Program-made: the position numbers and the translations under genes | Shown: in pieces, positions 21,758 through 32,603 of the stretch | How positions within the stretch are numbered: the stretch's first letter is position 1 | How the letters are laid out: every line of letters starts with the position of its first letter | Source of the DNA: Obelidium mucronatum | Lineage: Eukaryota > Chytridiomycota > Chytridiomycetes > Chytridiales > Chytriomycetaceae | Assembly: GCA_025765595.1 (NCBI GenBank) | Contig: JAIVFH010000162.1 | Span: forward strand, 1-61,291 | Length of the DNA: 61,291 nucleotides | Reading direction: 5' to 3' | Notes under the pieces: model-generated | The model's database searches: none | What the model saw: only the letters and a program-made list of their open reading frames with translations | Told to the model about the DNA's origin: nothing

Positions 21758-23111
21758 AGTAAGTCTCTGTTCTCTCTTGCCGCAAGCATTAACGCTTTAT
21801 CGATCATCGCTCTTTGCAGTGGCCAGAGACCGGACTGCCGCCTTCAAGGTGACTGCAAGCGACAGTGTGTTGAACACTAAACAGCGACACTTCGTTCAAA
21901 GGGAAACAACGCTCCAGCCAGCAGCTGGGAGGCCGCTGTGGCCAGCACGCCAGCGTATCCGCCCCAGCCGCAGTCCGAGCCGCTTGCCAGGCCCGATGCG
22001 CTGCTGCTGTCTCCAGCGCCGGACATGGACACGTTCTACCGCCAGCGAGACCTGCTGACTCAGTACATCAGCCGCATCGAAGCAAACATCGAGCAGATCA
22101 GACAGCTGAATGTCAGGGCGCTGCAGGAAGTCAACCAGCGCAACGCCGATGGTGAATACCAGGCGCCACTTGCTTGTCTAAGCCTCATTTGTAACGCTCT
22201 CCCCGTCCAAACAACATATAGTCTTGAAAAACCAACTGGAAGCATTAACTGCTGAAACCTCGAAAATTGTGCAATTCTCTCGTGATGGTGTCAAAATGTT
22301 GCACAGATCCAGAAAGGGCGACAAGAACATTCGAAAGGGCCAATACAACTTTGTTCTTCAGAAACTGCAAAGCGTCACCCGCACCTTTTTGGAAGTCCAG
22401 AATAACATTAAATTGAGCAAGCGTGATCAGATTGCGAGACAGTATAGAATTGCGAGACCGAATGCTTCAGATGCGGAGATTCAAGATGGTACAAGCTATT
22501 TTTTTTGGCGGGGTGAATTCCTAACCCTTGTTGTCGTTTTTCAGCAATCGATTCTGGACGAACTGATGTATTCAATGAAGTCATGTTGTCGTCTCGTATT
22601 GCCGACCAGCAACGAGTCTTGGGTGCTGTACAAGATCGTCAAAAAGAGTTGGAAAAGGTTTTGAGAAGCATGACTGAATTGCAAGAAATTATGGTGGAAA
22701 TGAATGCTTTGATTAACGTGAGTTGCGAGACCTACTGCCGAAGGCAGTGTTCCTTCTATTTGCAATGTCCCACCGTCCTGTATACTGCCTCTACTGACGA
22801 AGGCGAGCTCTACTTTGTACTATCTACCTCCCGCAGTATAATCTTGTCTTCTCCCGCAGTATAATCTTGTCTTGTATGGTTAACACCTCACAAACACACC
22901 ACAGAGCCAACAAGACATGATTGACGAAACAGAAGCCCAAGTAGAAACCGCAGTTATTCACATGAACGACGGTAGCACGCAATTGACACACGCAAACAAG
23001 AGCGCCGCGAAAGCAAGACGAACCAAATGGATTATTTTCTGGATCGTGCTTGTCTTGGTTCTTATCGCTGCTGGTGTCATTGCCTATGAAGTTATTAGCA
23101 ACAAGAAGTAG
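21758..23111 (+). CDS. Plasma-membrane type syntaxin (Qa-SNARE, Sso1-like)
   Basis: The start codon is inferred to be split: A at 21758, then intron 21759-21819 (gtaagt...tgcag), then TG at 21820, giving MARDRTAAFK. Next exons encode a Pro-rich linker and the Habc helices (DMDTFYRQRDLLTQYISRIE; LEALTAETSKIVQF; RTFLEVQNNIK). The SNARE motif starts DVFNEVMLSSRIADQQRVL, has the central Gln region RQKELEKVLRSMTELQEIM and continues AQVETAVIHMNDG. The C-terminus is one membrane anchor IIFWIVLVLVLIAAGVIAYEV. This is a target-membrane SNARE for exocytosis. The intron before the last exon (about 22721-22904) holds a hairpin and a 23-bp tandem duplication. Confidence 0.9.
22734..22748. repeat. Short perfect hairpin in a syntaxin intron
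   Basis: ACTGCCGAAGGCAGT, an inverted repeat with 6-base arms. Read on the minus strand it is ACTGCCTTCGGCAGT, a stem closed by a C(TTCG)G loop, the same design as the hairpins arrayed in the SPAG6 intron at 48395-49860 but in the opposite orientation. Confidence 0.75.
22828..22873. repeat. Perfect 23-bp tandem duplication in a syntaxin intron
   Basis: Two identical adjacent 23-bp copies (22828-22850 and 22851-22873), each starting CTCCCGCAGTATAATC. Each copy contains a CGCAG that could act as a decoy 3' splice site about 30-75 nt upstream of the real acceptor (CACACAG near 22904). Confidence 0.95.
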
Positions 23112-23538
23112 AAAAAGGCTCTCTGCCTTTTGCCTGTGTCTGTTTTTTTTTCTTTTTTGTGTTTCTTTCTTTTCTCACTATTCTGCAATCTATCGTCCTT
23201 TTTTTGCTGGTATTGCGATTTCATTTATTACCTCTTTTTTTTTCAAATTAAAACAAGTATTAAGTATGCGGTAATCCTGTAACTTTTATTCTCTCACACA
23301 GTGGAAAGTTTTTAAACCCCAAATTCACGGAAGCACATTGAACATTGTTGTCATTTTTTTGTTTTCTTTGGAAAGCTGCTTCCCACGAATTTGTTTCAAC
23401 CCCACATTGTTGAGGAACATAGCAAAAGACAAAGTGTCGGCGCCAAATTATGCGTAACGTGAAGATATAAATATTTTTATAGAATATTATATAGAGAATA
23501 AATGCATTACATTATATAATAAATAAATAAAATAATTC
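23112..23538. other. Intergenic, AT-rich, no gene seen
   Basis: Pyrimidine-rich then AT-rich spacer between the syntaxin stop and the TAF5 start codon, holding the syntaxin 3' UTR and TAF5 promoter. ATTATATAAT-like sequence occurs at 23485-23520, just before the TAF5 start. No conserved frame or RNA gene seen. Confidence 0.5.
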
Positions 23539-26301
23539 ATGGTCTCTATCCACTTTTCTCCCTCCCTTGCAACTAACCTACCACACAGAAAGACGCAGCA
23601 CCTGAAGACGTTGATCGGATTGTCGCAGCTTATCTGCGAGAAAGAGGTCCGCTTTTGGTTCACCAACAGGGATGAAAGGGATGGACTTACTCTCCATACA
23701 AAAACAGGATACAAACACACCGAAGCCGCTTTGGCCAATGAAACAAAGAAAAGTAACCGAAGCAAAGCGCATGTGATTGGCGATGATGACGATGAAGGTT
23801 CTTTGTACAAAACCTGTGACACACAACACAAATAATGGATCCCTCTCCCATCATCAGATGAACAAGTTCCAAGTATACCCGAAGCGTCAATTCCAGACTT
23901 TATTCTGTTTTATTCAGAAACGGAGGCGAATAATCCATCAGCCTATGAATACAGTTACGCGAGATTGGGGAGATGGGTTAAGGACTCGCTGGAAAAGTAT
24001 CGGGTAATGTTTAAAACCGACGATATTCAAGAGTCTCCGTTTATTTCTTTTGGGGGAGGGAAAACTCTGCTCTCATTTGCGGATGGAAGTACTGATTTGC
24101 CAACCTCTGCATTTGACACACAGGTTGAACTCAGTACAGTATTGTTCCCTCTATTCGCCCATGCGTATTTGGATTTGGTTTCTCGTTCAATGGGAGAGCA
24201 AGGTTACATCTCAACCTCAACTCACACCGACCCGTTCTCATTTTTTTATTTAATTATAGCTCGCCATTTTATGGAAACGTATCGCAAAGATCATATGGAT
24301 ATGCATTCTCTTGACGTGACTCGCCTAGCATCTATCATGACTTCAGATCAAGTCAAATCAAACGAACTGGCGATCCAATTCATGACGAATAGATATACAG
24401 TTCGAATGAGTCGTTATGCGTTTGAGCTCTTATTGTCGTTCTTGCAGGTTTGGTAGTGGACTTGACAGCTTGCGGGTACCGTTTACACTGACAGCCCTTT
24501 TGAACAAAACAAAAGGACAACAAATTCATGCTTCTAACGCGTCTATTGAATCGCCATGTTACGATCAGAGTTGATAACGAGAGACCCGCGGGAGATATTG
24601 TTAGAGATGAAGGTGTTGGTTTGATTGGACTAAATCCATCCCAACTCGAACAACACAACAACCAACCCGTGTTATTGGGCGCGTTGCCAACGGATCCATG
24701 GATGATTCAAGAGCTTGATTTCTACTTGAGAGACGATGTGAGGAATTTTAATACCCTGTTTTCAAATATCCTCAAAGTTATGCGATCCCCCCCAAAAAAT
24801 AGAAATTCGACAAGGAACCTCACAATGAAGAGCTCCGAAAACTCATCAAACGAGAAGGAGACCCAGACGCACCGAATCGAGATGATGTCCCCATGCCGCC
24901 TCCCAAATTCTCAGACGTCAAGAAGGAGTTGGAGGCCTTGAAGGAAGCAAGAGAGCAACTCTCGAAAGCTAGTGTTTCTATTACCGCGCCATCGATTTGC
25001 TGTTATACATTTCATAATACTTATGACACGTGAGTATCGCGGCGTCTTTCCTGAACTCTAGAGAGATACAAAAAGTTCTAACACTCCACACCACAAAGAT
25101 TGACGTGTTTAACTTCATCTTCGGATAATTCTCTCGTGATGGCTGGATTCTCTGAATCTATTTTAAAAGTGTGGAGTCTGAAAGGCGAAAAGTTGAAGAG
25201 TCTAACTCACAATGCGAACAAAGGTGCCGAGAGCCTTTTTTTTTGCAGTCGCTTGGTATTTATCTTTTCATTATAGACGTCATCCGAGAAGTCGAAGGAT
25301 CCGATTCCAAACGCCTCGTTGGCCATTCAGGACCCGTATACGCTTGCCGAATCAGCAATGACAAGAAATTTGCTCTATCATGCTCTGAAGACACAACCGT
25401 GCGGCTCTGGAGTCTCGATACGTATTCCAACTTGGTCGTGTACAAGGGCCACAATTATCCCGTCTGGGATCTCGATTTAAGCTCGAATGATGTGTATTTT
25501 GCGACAAGTGGGTTTGATCGGACAGCGCGGTTATGGAGGACGGATATGATTAATCCGCTGAGGATTTTTGTGGGGCATGATTCCGATGTGGATGTAAGAT
25601 TTTTTCGGATTCTCTCGTTTTGTTGTAGCCCTGGGTTGAATTTGTGATTTATAGTGTGTTAAGTTCCATCCGAATTGTAACTACGTAGCCACTGGTGGCG
25701 GAGATGGTGAAGTCCGCCTTTGGAATATTCAAAAGGGAAATAGCGTGCGAATTATGAGAAGCCATATCGGTCCTGTGATGGCGTTGGCGTTTTCTGCAGA
25801 TGGAAAGATGCTTGCATCCGCTGGTTTGTTGTGCTTTGTATTTATTTATAAACACTTGTTCATATCATTTTCAATAGGGGAAGATAAGACTGTTAAGTTG
25901 TGGGATTTGGCTTCTGGTCGTTTGATGAAGAGTATGGTGGGGCATACGGATACTGTTTATTCGCTTGCTTTCAACAGCGATGGAAGCCAGCTGGCGTCTG
26001 GAGGTGCAGATAACAGTGTTACGATATGGAATCCACGCAATTTAGAGGTTGATGGAGCTGTGGCCTCATCTGTAGAGTTTGGTGGCGGGTTGGGAGGTCT
26101 CGGGAAGACGTCAAAGAGCCAAAGGTTGGTTGATCGGGAAAAGTATTTCGGTTTTCTATTTTTAATATCTTTTTTTTTGTGTGTGTTTATAGCTCTCCTG
26201 AAATGGTAGGACGATTCTTTACGAAAAAGACCCCCATATTTGATGTTAGTTACTCTCGATCGAATGTTCTTCTCGCATTTGGACCGTTTTTGACTTCTTG
26301 A
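23539..26301 (+). CDS. TAF5: TAF5, TFIID/SAGA WD40 subunit
   Basis: The first coding exon appears to be the ATG alone (23539-23541), followed by an intron with a CAACTAACC branch point and CACACAG acceptor; exon 2 reads KDAAPEDVDRIVAAYLRERG and joins to YKHTEAALANETKK, the LisH-like start. The NTD2 domain follows (IPDFILFYSETEANNP, YARLGRWVKDSLEKY, VLFPLFAHAYLDLV, HFMETYRKDHMDMHSLDV). From about 24990 to 26040 come WD40 repeats, e.g. GHSGPVYACRISNDKKFALS, GHNYPVWDLDLS, SHIGPVMALAFSADGKMLASAG and GHTDTVYSLAFNSDGSQLASGG. The C-terminal FFTKKTPIFDVSYSRSNVLL is the conserved seventh blade. TAF5 is a scaffold of TFIID and SAGA. Stop at 26301. Confidence 0.95.
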
Positions 26302-26351
26302 TCATAATATAATTATTACTGTTTATTCTATATATACATTTTATGATGACA

Positions 26352-27344
26352 TCAACAACCAACGAGCTCTTGTTGTATGCCATGACCGTTTGTTACATGA
26401 ATCAAATCTGATCCAACCAAACGCGACAACATGCTTCCATTGGCAACTTGAGAAACAATATCTCTATCCATTTCTGTCAAGAAGAGTCCACAATTGTCTA
26501 CGCCCAAGTACAGATACTCCAAAGCAACAAGGCAAACAATCGCATCCATAGAAACCCCAGAAAGCGTATTCCCACATACAACTAACTCCCTGAGTCTAGC
26601 CAAATTCCCAATCTCGTGTGGAATTTTGCCCTGCAGCTTATTGTATCCTAAATTGAGAACCTCCAACAGTTTCAACTCGCAAATCTCACTCGGGATATCT
26701 CCTTCCAAGGAATTACAGCATACGTTGAATTCAACAAGATTTTTCAAATTGTGGAAGGTTGAAGGGATTGTTCCAGAGAGCTTGTTGTGGGACAAGTCCA
26801 GCCGCTCCAATCGAGACAATTGCGTAATCTCCTGTGGAATGTAACCAATCAGAGAGCAGCGACTCAAATGCAAGGTTTTCAAAGAATGCAGAATGCCAAT
26901 GAAGGGTGGAATCGAGACTGGAATGGACCATCTGTTGCTCCACTGCAAAGTCCCAGTTTCGTACAAGCATATCATTTCAGCGGCAGAATGCTGATAATTT
27001 CGGGGTCCAAGAAAGAGGAGGGAGTTTACTACTGGAACGTGGCGACGGGATTTGTTGAAGTTTGACAGATTTAACGTTGCAAAGAACCGACTTGTTGCAA
27101 TAAAAGTGTGTATTGCCCGAGAGAGGCGGCAAAGGCTTAAAAGTTGCCTTGGGTCGATCCAGCTGAAGATGAATTCAACGAGTTCGAGTGGCAATTGGGA
27201 CAGGGAGGTTGGCGTTGTTATGGTAATGATGCTTGGGACTGTTGGAATGAGCCCAGATCGATTGCTCTTCTTTGCTCGCCAGAAGCTCTTCTTTGTTCTT
27301 GCTTTGTGGTCTGCCTCCCGCATCGGGAGTTTAAGAACGGGCAT
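26352..27344 (-). CDS. F-box protein with plant-type leucine-rich repeats (copy 1)
   Basis: Intronless, about 330 codons from ATG 27344 (MPVLKLPMREADHK). An F-box is at about residues 50-90 (LSQLPLELVEFIFSWIDPRQ). Then leucine-rich repeats: IGILHSLKTLHLSRCSLIG, ITQLSRLERLDLSHNKLSG, IPSTFHNLKNLVEFNV, ICELKLLEVLNLGYNKLQG, IPHEIGNLARLRELV. The N-x-L-x-G-x-I-P signature is the plant-specific LRR class of receptor kinases and polygalacturonase inhibitors, here without kinase or signal peptide. Probably an SCF substrate receptor. Tandem paralogue of the next gene, 121 bp away on the same strand. An upstream in-frame non-ATG extension is hydrophobic but I do not think it is translated. Confidence 0.88.
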   Translation of the reverse strand: MPVLKLPMREADHKARTKKSFWRAKKSNRSGLIPTVPSIITITTPTSLSQLPLELVEFIFSWIDPRQLLSLCRLSRAIHTFIATSRFFATLNLSNFNKSRRHVPVVNSLLFLGPRNYQHSAAEMICLYETGTLQWSNRWSIPVSIPPFIGILHSLKTLHLSRCSLIGYIPQEITQLSRLERLDLSHNKLSGTIPSTFHNLKNLVEFNVCCNSLEGDIPSEICELKLLEVLNLGYNKLQGKIPHEIGNLARLRELVVCGNTLSGVSMDAIVCLVALEYLYLGVDNCGLFLTEMDRDIVSQVANGSMLSRLVGSDLIHVTNGHGIQQELVGC

Positions 27345-27465
27345 GGCGTTGGATGAAATTTTTTGGAAAGGGAAAGCCAGAAAACTGAAAAAGATAAGAG
27401 ATATCGAAAGAGAGCCAATCAATCGACTGCATAAGCGTTACGTTTATATTCTAAAAGAAATCCAA

Positions 27466-28548
27466 TTACACTCGAGAATTAGCGGCCACTTGGAATTTGT
27501 TTCCCTTCATCTCACACGCGACCAAATTCTCTAGCAGTGAAATTTCGAATGGAACTGGACCCTCCAATCGATTGTTTTGTAAAAAGAGATACTGCAAGTT
27601 CACCAAAGCCCCGATTTCAGCGGGAATGGGCCCTTCCAGCAAACAGTCAGATAAGTAAACTTGGCGCAACCGCTGTAATTCTCCTATTTCGGTCGGTATC
27701 TTCCCTTGGAATTTGTTGTATCCAAGATTCAAATATGTCAGCTCTTTGCAGCTGGACAATGTCCGTGGAATCTCCCCTTCGATTCTATTGCTGTGCAGAT
27801 TGAGAACTTTGAGATTGACCAAGTTCCCAATCTCTTCAGGAATCGGTCCTTCAAGCGCGTTTTCATGGAGTTTCAGACTTTCGAGTTTGGTTAATCCAAA
27901 AAGCTCCTCTGGAATACATCCAACCAGACCAGAATACGAGAGATCGAGATGGATCATCTCACTCAAAACTCCGATACTCGGCGGAATACGTGCTCCAGGA
28001 ATTTTCAGTGTCCAGTCGATACTTATTCGTGACTTGAGCTTTCGGTGGATATAAAATTGTTGATAATTGGAAGGCCAGTGGAATAACATTTGGTCCATCT
28101 CAGAAGCGCCTAGAGACTCAAAATCTTGTTGGTGGTGGTGGGGAGCCAAGTGCTGATCCAGGTTGAGTCTTGCAAAGTGGCGTGATGTCAACATGGCGTT
28201 GAAGCCCTTTGATAACTGACGAAGCTTGAGAGCCTGACGCGGTGGCAACAGACTGCAAATATATTCCAAAACTTCAGTCGGAAGATCTTGAAGCTGGGTG
28301 CCATTGCACAGTTGGCTGTGGAAGGGCAGGGATATGTGCAGGGACAACTGATTCAGATAAGCAGTCATCTGCTGGATTGTTTGATCGATACCCGACAAGT
28401 GCACTTGAAAAGAAGATAGCTTAGATTGAATCAGGGCAGATCGAAGCCGTAACGCAGACTGAAGATGTTCATGCGCCGATAGTGACAGCGAGATAAGGGA
28501 TTCTTGCTGCCCAAACTCGAAGGGGAAAGCTTGTAGTTCCAACTGCAT
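27466..28548 (-). CDS. F-box protein with plant-type leucine-rich repeats (copy 2)
   Basis: Intronless, 360 codons from ATG 28548. An N-terminal helical region of about 85 residues could be a coiled coil. The F-box is at about 88-125 (LQDLPTEVLEYICSLLPPRQ). About eight LRRs follow, very regular: LTKLESLKLHENALEG, IGNLVNLKVLNLHSNRIEG, LSSCKELTYLNLGYNKFQG, IGELQRLRQVYLSDCLLEG, IGALVNLQYLFLQNNRLEG, each followed by P-x-P-x-E or I-P-x-x. It shares architecture and order with copy 1, so the two arose by local duplication. Targets unknown. Confidence 0.9.
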   Translation of the reverse strand: MQLELQAFPFEFGQQESLISLSLSAHEHLQSALRLRSALIQSKLSSFQVHLSGIDQTIQQMTAYLNQLSLHISLPFHSQLCNGTQLQDLPTEVLEYICSLLPPRQALKLRQLSKGFNAMLTSRHFARLNLDQHLAPHHHQQDFESLGASEMDQMLFHWPSNYQQFYIHRKLKSRISIDWTLKIPGARIPPSIGVLSEMIHLDLSYSGLVGCIPEELFGLTKLESLKLHENALEGPIPEEIGNLVNLKVLNLHSNRIEGEIPRTLSSCKELTYLNLGYNKFQGKIPTEIGELQRLRQVYLSDCLLEGPIPAEIGALVNLQYLFLQNNRLEGPVPFEISLLENLVACEMKGNKFQVAANSRV

Positions 28549-28772
28549 TTAGTGTCGTTATTCTTGGATCTGAGATTTCGTGAGCGTTTTATCTTGCCAG
28601 AGATGGTCCAGCCAGATAACGAATTCTGTGAAAATCTTGAGAACGCCACCATTAATAATATTATCTTCCCACTGGTCTTCTGAACCATTTGATTAATTGA
28701 CAATAGTTGTAGTTTATATTTTATATGATTCAAGCTTCCAAAATTTGTAAGATAGTACAGAGACAGAGGTTT

Positions 28773-31700
28773 TTATTCCAGTGAAAGCATGTACTGTTTG
28801 CGAGATTCGCATTCCGCCACAAAAGCAGAGGCAGATTGCCCATTCTCGAATTCTAGTATAGCTTTAAAATTGTTCTTGGTCAAATATTCGTAAATCGTAA
28901 CTTCGTGCTTTCCATTCTCATGTTCAGTATGCTTGATTTGCACACTTGACTCAATTCTGAATGAATAGACTTTATCGAGAGTTGCAATCGATATCCATGT
29001 ACGGTTGTGTAAATTGCTAAAGTAAAAAACTCCATGAATCCAAGGATCCCAGAGCAACTGGAACTGCGACGGTTTGGCTTTCAGGACATGGATTCCTGGC
29101 TGTGATATTCATAACAAGTCAGAACCCAGAACACTGGGAAAAAAACAAATTTCTTACAATTTGGACAGAATGACATGTTTTATGCTTTTTTCCGGTTGGT
29201 GCTGCTGCCTTTCCTCCTTGAATCGGTCTCACGACCTTCAACTCACTTGCAGAGCTCTGTTTAATGCTTCCCACACCAGGTATACCACTTTTTGATACGT
29301 TCGTAGTTTTGACTGCCGCGGCAATACTTGATTGGCCCTCGTTCATTGAATCAACTCTTCCACTGCCGTTTGTTCCATTTTTGGACTCTGTCGCACTTGA
29401 ACTCTTGAGTTGCTTTCGCAGCAGCCCCTTTTCAATCACGCGATCATAGATAACTTCATACAGCTTTTTCCCAAACAATACCGTGAGTACCAAAGTGGTA
29501 CCAATCCAGATGAGTACAGCTTGCATCAGATCCAACGTTTTTCGACCATTTGCTGGGAATATTTGAAGTAAAGCCGCGATTGCCCCTATTGCAACACAGA
29601 TGGCTGCAAACAAGAAAGAAAAATAAGAAGTAAAAACACTTGATCAGCTGGTAGGCTTACTAATCAGAGCTGGGGATTCATTGTAAATCGGGTCTGCATT
29701 CCGAAGAAGAAAAGCAAGAACTGGTAATGAAATGTGAACAAGAGTGGTGAAGGCAGTAAGCAATGGAATCGTCAATTCGCCTGCTGGGTCTTTGCTCTTG
29801 CAAACATCAAACATGAATTCATCAGCAATAACAGTTTTTAGATACGTCTCAGAGCGCATTGACCAATACACCAAAAGTCCCTTTAAAATATTGTTTTTTA
29901 TGAGCCTATTGAGAATTGTGGTAAGCAAAAACAAACCGTTTGACCCAGAACTGCAGCAGCTATCCCAATACGATTCATCAACGTTAGAAATTTTCCATCC
30001 AATCTCTTTTTAGAATTGAGAATCGTATACAATCGAGCGTTTTTTGTGACGACTGGAATAATCATGAACATGTAACCCAAAAGTAGGAGCCAAATTCTTG
30101 TTTTGCATTGAGAAAGTGTGACATCTCCGATATAGAACAAGATGGAAGTATAAGTGAGCAGACTTCCAGTGAGCGTCACCAGGCATTCCGGTACTGATGC
30201 CATTTTTACAATTTTCTCATTCTGATACTTTATCAAGAAGGCAATAGTGGCAACTGATATAATAAGACCAATTATAGTGAGAGCGAGCATTGTTTGTCCA
30301 GATGATGATGACAGGCCGTTTGAGCTCCATGTCATTATCGTCATGGGTGGCCCATCAGCTGGGGGAATACTAGATCCTGGAATACAGGGAAATTACGATT
30401 AATATAACATGGAAAACTAACATTTCCGTGGCTTCGAACCTCCAAAAAAAACAGGAGGCGGATTTGTAAACTGGGTATAGATTCCAGTGAGTTTATCAAT
30501 TTCACCAAACCACGGCTGGCTTCCGTCTTCCCAAAATGATCGGTTGAGCGAAATAAAGATGGTTTTACTTTGTTGTTCATATATTGATATCGAAAATCAG
30601 ATTAGAAACCCAACAAAAAAGGCAACTCACGCTCCGACATCTCCATATTTGTCAATACGCATAGGATTCATCAATGTTCCCTTGAAACCTATAATTGAGA
30701 AATTAAATTAACATGGCAAAACTTTCCAAAATTAGGAGGAATACCTGTGTTCGCAAAAGCCGTGTAATTCAATTGAGATTGGAGCTGTCTAGTGCCCAGC
30801 ATTGCAGGAGTGTATGTTGGATTCTTTTTCAAGAACTGATCTAGGCCATACAACATTGTTCCCATACAATCGTAGAATCCAGAGTTTGTCCAAGTGAACC
30901 GCTGGATCTGATACCTTTTCATTGTTTTCAATGTCATGGTTCTTTTTTAACGTGTATGTAGACATCACTCACTTTAAAGGATTGGCAGCATGAAGCTCGT
31001 TCCACGTTGAGGTGACTGCTATCAAGTCTGGATCTGTTTTCGGGACTGCCATGGGTAACGGGTAGATCATGCCGATAATATTGTCCAAGCGAGTATCCGG
31101 CCCGCTTCCTGCATTTTGGACATAGTGTTAAAATGGAAGAAATATTTTTTTGATTTGATTGAAACCAACCACTGTAATCAGGTGGATATGGTGGCTGTGT
31201 ACTGAACCAGACGTGATTGGGACTCATCAATCCAAGTTTTCTATAATTTAAGTTAAAAAAAAAAGTTGAATAATGAACTTGAGAGGAATAACCTGGCCGA
31301 TTCCGAGAGGTAATACGCGTTGGACCATGCCTGAGTACACAGAATGACATATCTCGCATCAACTCGCTTGAACTCGTTTAAAATATCAGAAAAGTCGAGA
31401 TCTTTGTGATTGCCGTGGTAATTTCGTTGTGACAAAATGATTATGTTGTTGGAAAACATTGCCCGTTTCACATCCAAGCAAGCTATAATATAATAAAGTT
31501 GGAAGCATGAGATATCCCTACATTTCGATATAAAAAAAGAGAAGAGAATCACCTCCGGTGCTCTCAATGTCATCAGCATCATAGACAATGGCCACTCGCC
31601 GAACCTTCCAAGGTTTCAAAACGGCAGCAATGTCATCTCCCCATCGATTCGAAAAGGTTACGCGAAAAAAGTAAGGATAATTTCCTCTGTCCGACAAGGC

Positions 31701-32306
31701 GGGCAAATTTTGTGTACCTCCACACATCGGAATCTGAGAGGGTATGCATAAATCGAAAGTGAACACAACAAAGAGTAGTACAAACTTGATACTGCGACAT
31801 GACGCTTCCAGAAATTCTGAAGAATTCAGGAGCGGGTTTATTTTAGCGAAATCTTTTGCGATACGCTCTTTAAGTACTCACGCTGTCGACAGATCTGCAA
31901 AGTCTCCCACAACTGCGACCACAGTTTTTTGGTTCTGGGCAATTTCGAGTGCAACAGGCGCCACACCACCCGGAATCGTTGGCATTTGAACTCGTAAAAT
32001 ATTGATCATCGTATCAGGGAATATGTTTGGGTTGCTGTTGACTTGTTGGACTGCCAACTCAGCCCCAGAATCCATCTGTCGAAACCAAACGCACGATGGC
32101 GCACACGCGTCGTATTCGGCTTTGGTGCTTAAATTCCAAAAGCTCTTGTAAGGAAGGAGGACGGCGATTGTAATGTTGTTTTTCGCCTTGGCTGTTATGG
32201 TCGAAGTCCCAGGGAACAAGCCAATTACTGGGCTCTCTGGCTGGGCGAAAGCCGAGCCCACCAGGTTAGCGATAACGAGCCATCTAGGCAGCATCGGCCA
32301 CTGCAT
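28773..32306 (-). CDS. Class C (GABA-B-like) GPCR with C-terminal PH-like domain, subtype A
   Basis: ATG 32306 opens a signal peptide (MQWPMLPRWLVIANLVGSAFA) and then LFPGTSTITAKAKNNITIAV, almost the same as the receptor at 8469-11911. The Venus-flytrap lobes include CGGTQNLPALSDRGNYPYFF and WKVRRVAIVYDADD (31560-31740), ARYVILCTQAWSN (31330) and FYDCMGTMLYGLDQFL (30840). The 7TM region spans about 30310-29460; TM3 has CKTRIWLLLLGYMFMIIPVV then KNARLYTILNSKKRLD, which fits the class C TM3/ICL2 pattern. A Ser/Thr-rich linker is followed by the C-terminal PH-like module (29057-28773), including GVFYFSNLHNRTWISIATLD and a final helix SASAFVAECES. Stop at 28773. First of three tandem receptors. 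Confidence 0.87.
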
Positions 32307-32603
32307 TTTACAACTCGCTGCGCCTTCAAGAGGGGAACAATTAGAGACGGTAAATCCTTTGTGAATTGGCTCTCTTTGTTTTCGCAATCAGATTTATTGA
32401 TCAAACTAAAAATAAACCCTGATCTAACTGTACGTTTTGTAAGGATTTTAGATGTCTGAAGCTTTCGTTTCTGCAGCCAGCGTTTGCTAATGGAAACCAA
32501 AATAAGAAAACTTTTATTGTGTACATTGTGCAAAACCGAGACATTTCATATTGGTCAATCAAAGGCAAAAGGTGATACAGTGAGTTTTGTGATTGGTATC
32601 TGT

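Noticed and set aside
27345..27422. Hydrophobic N-terminal extension of the F-box/LRR protein, possible signal peptide
   Set aside because: It begins with a non-ATG codon; the ATG at 27344 has good context, and an F-box protein is expected in the cytoplasm or nucleus.
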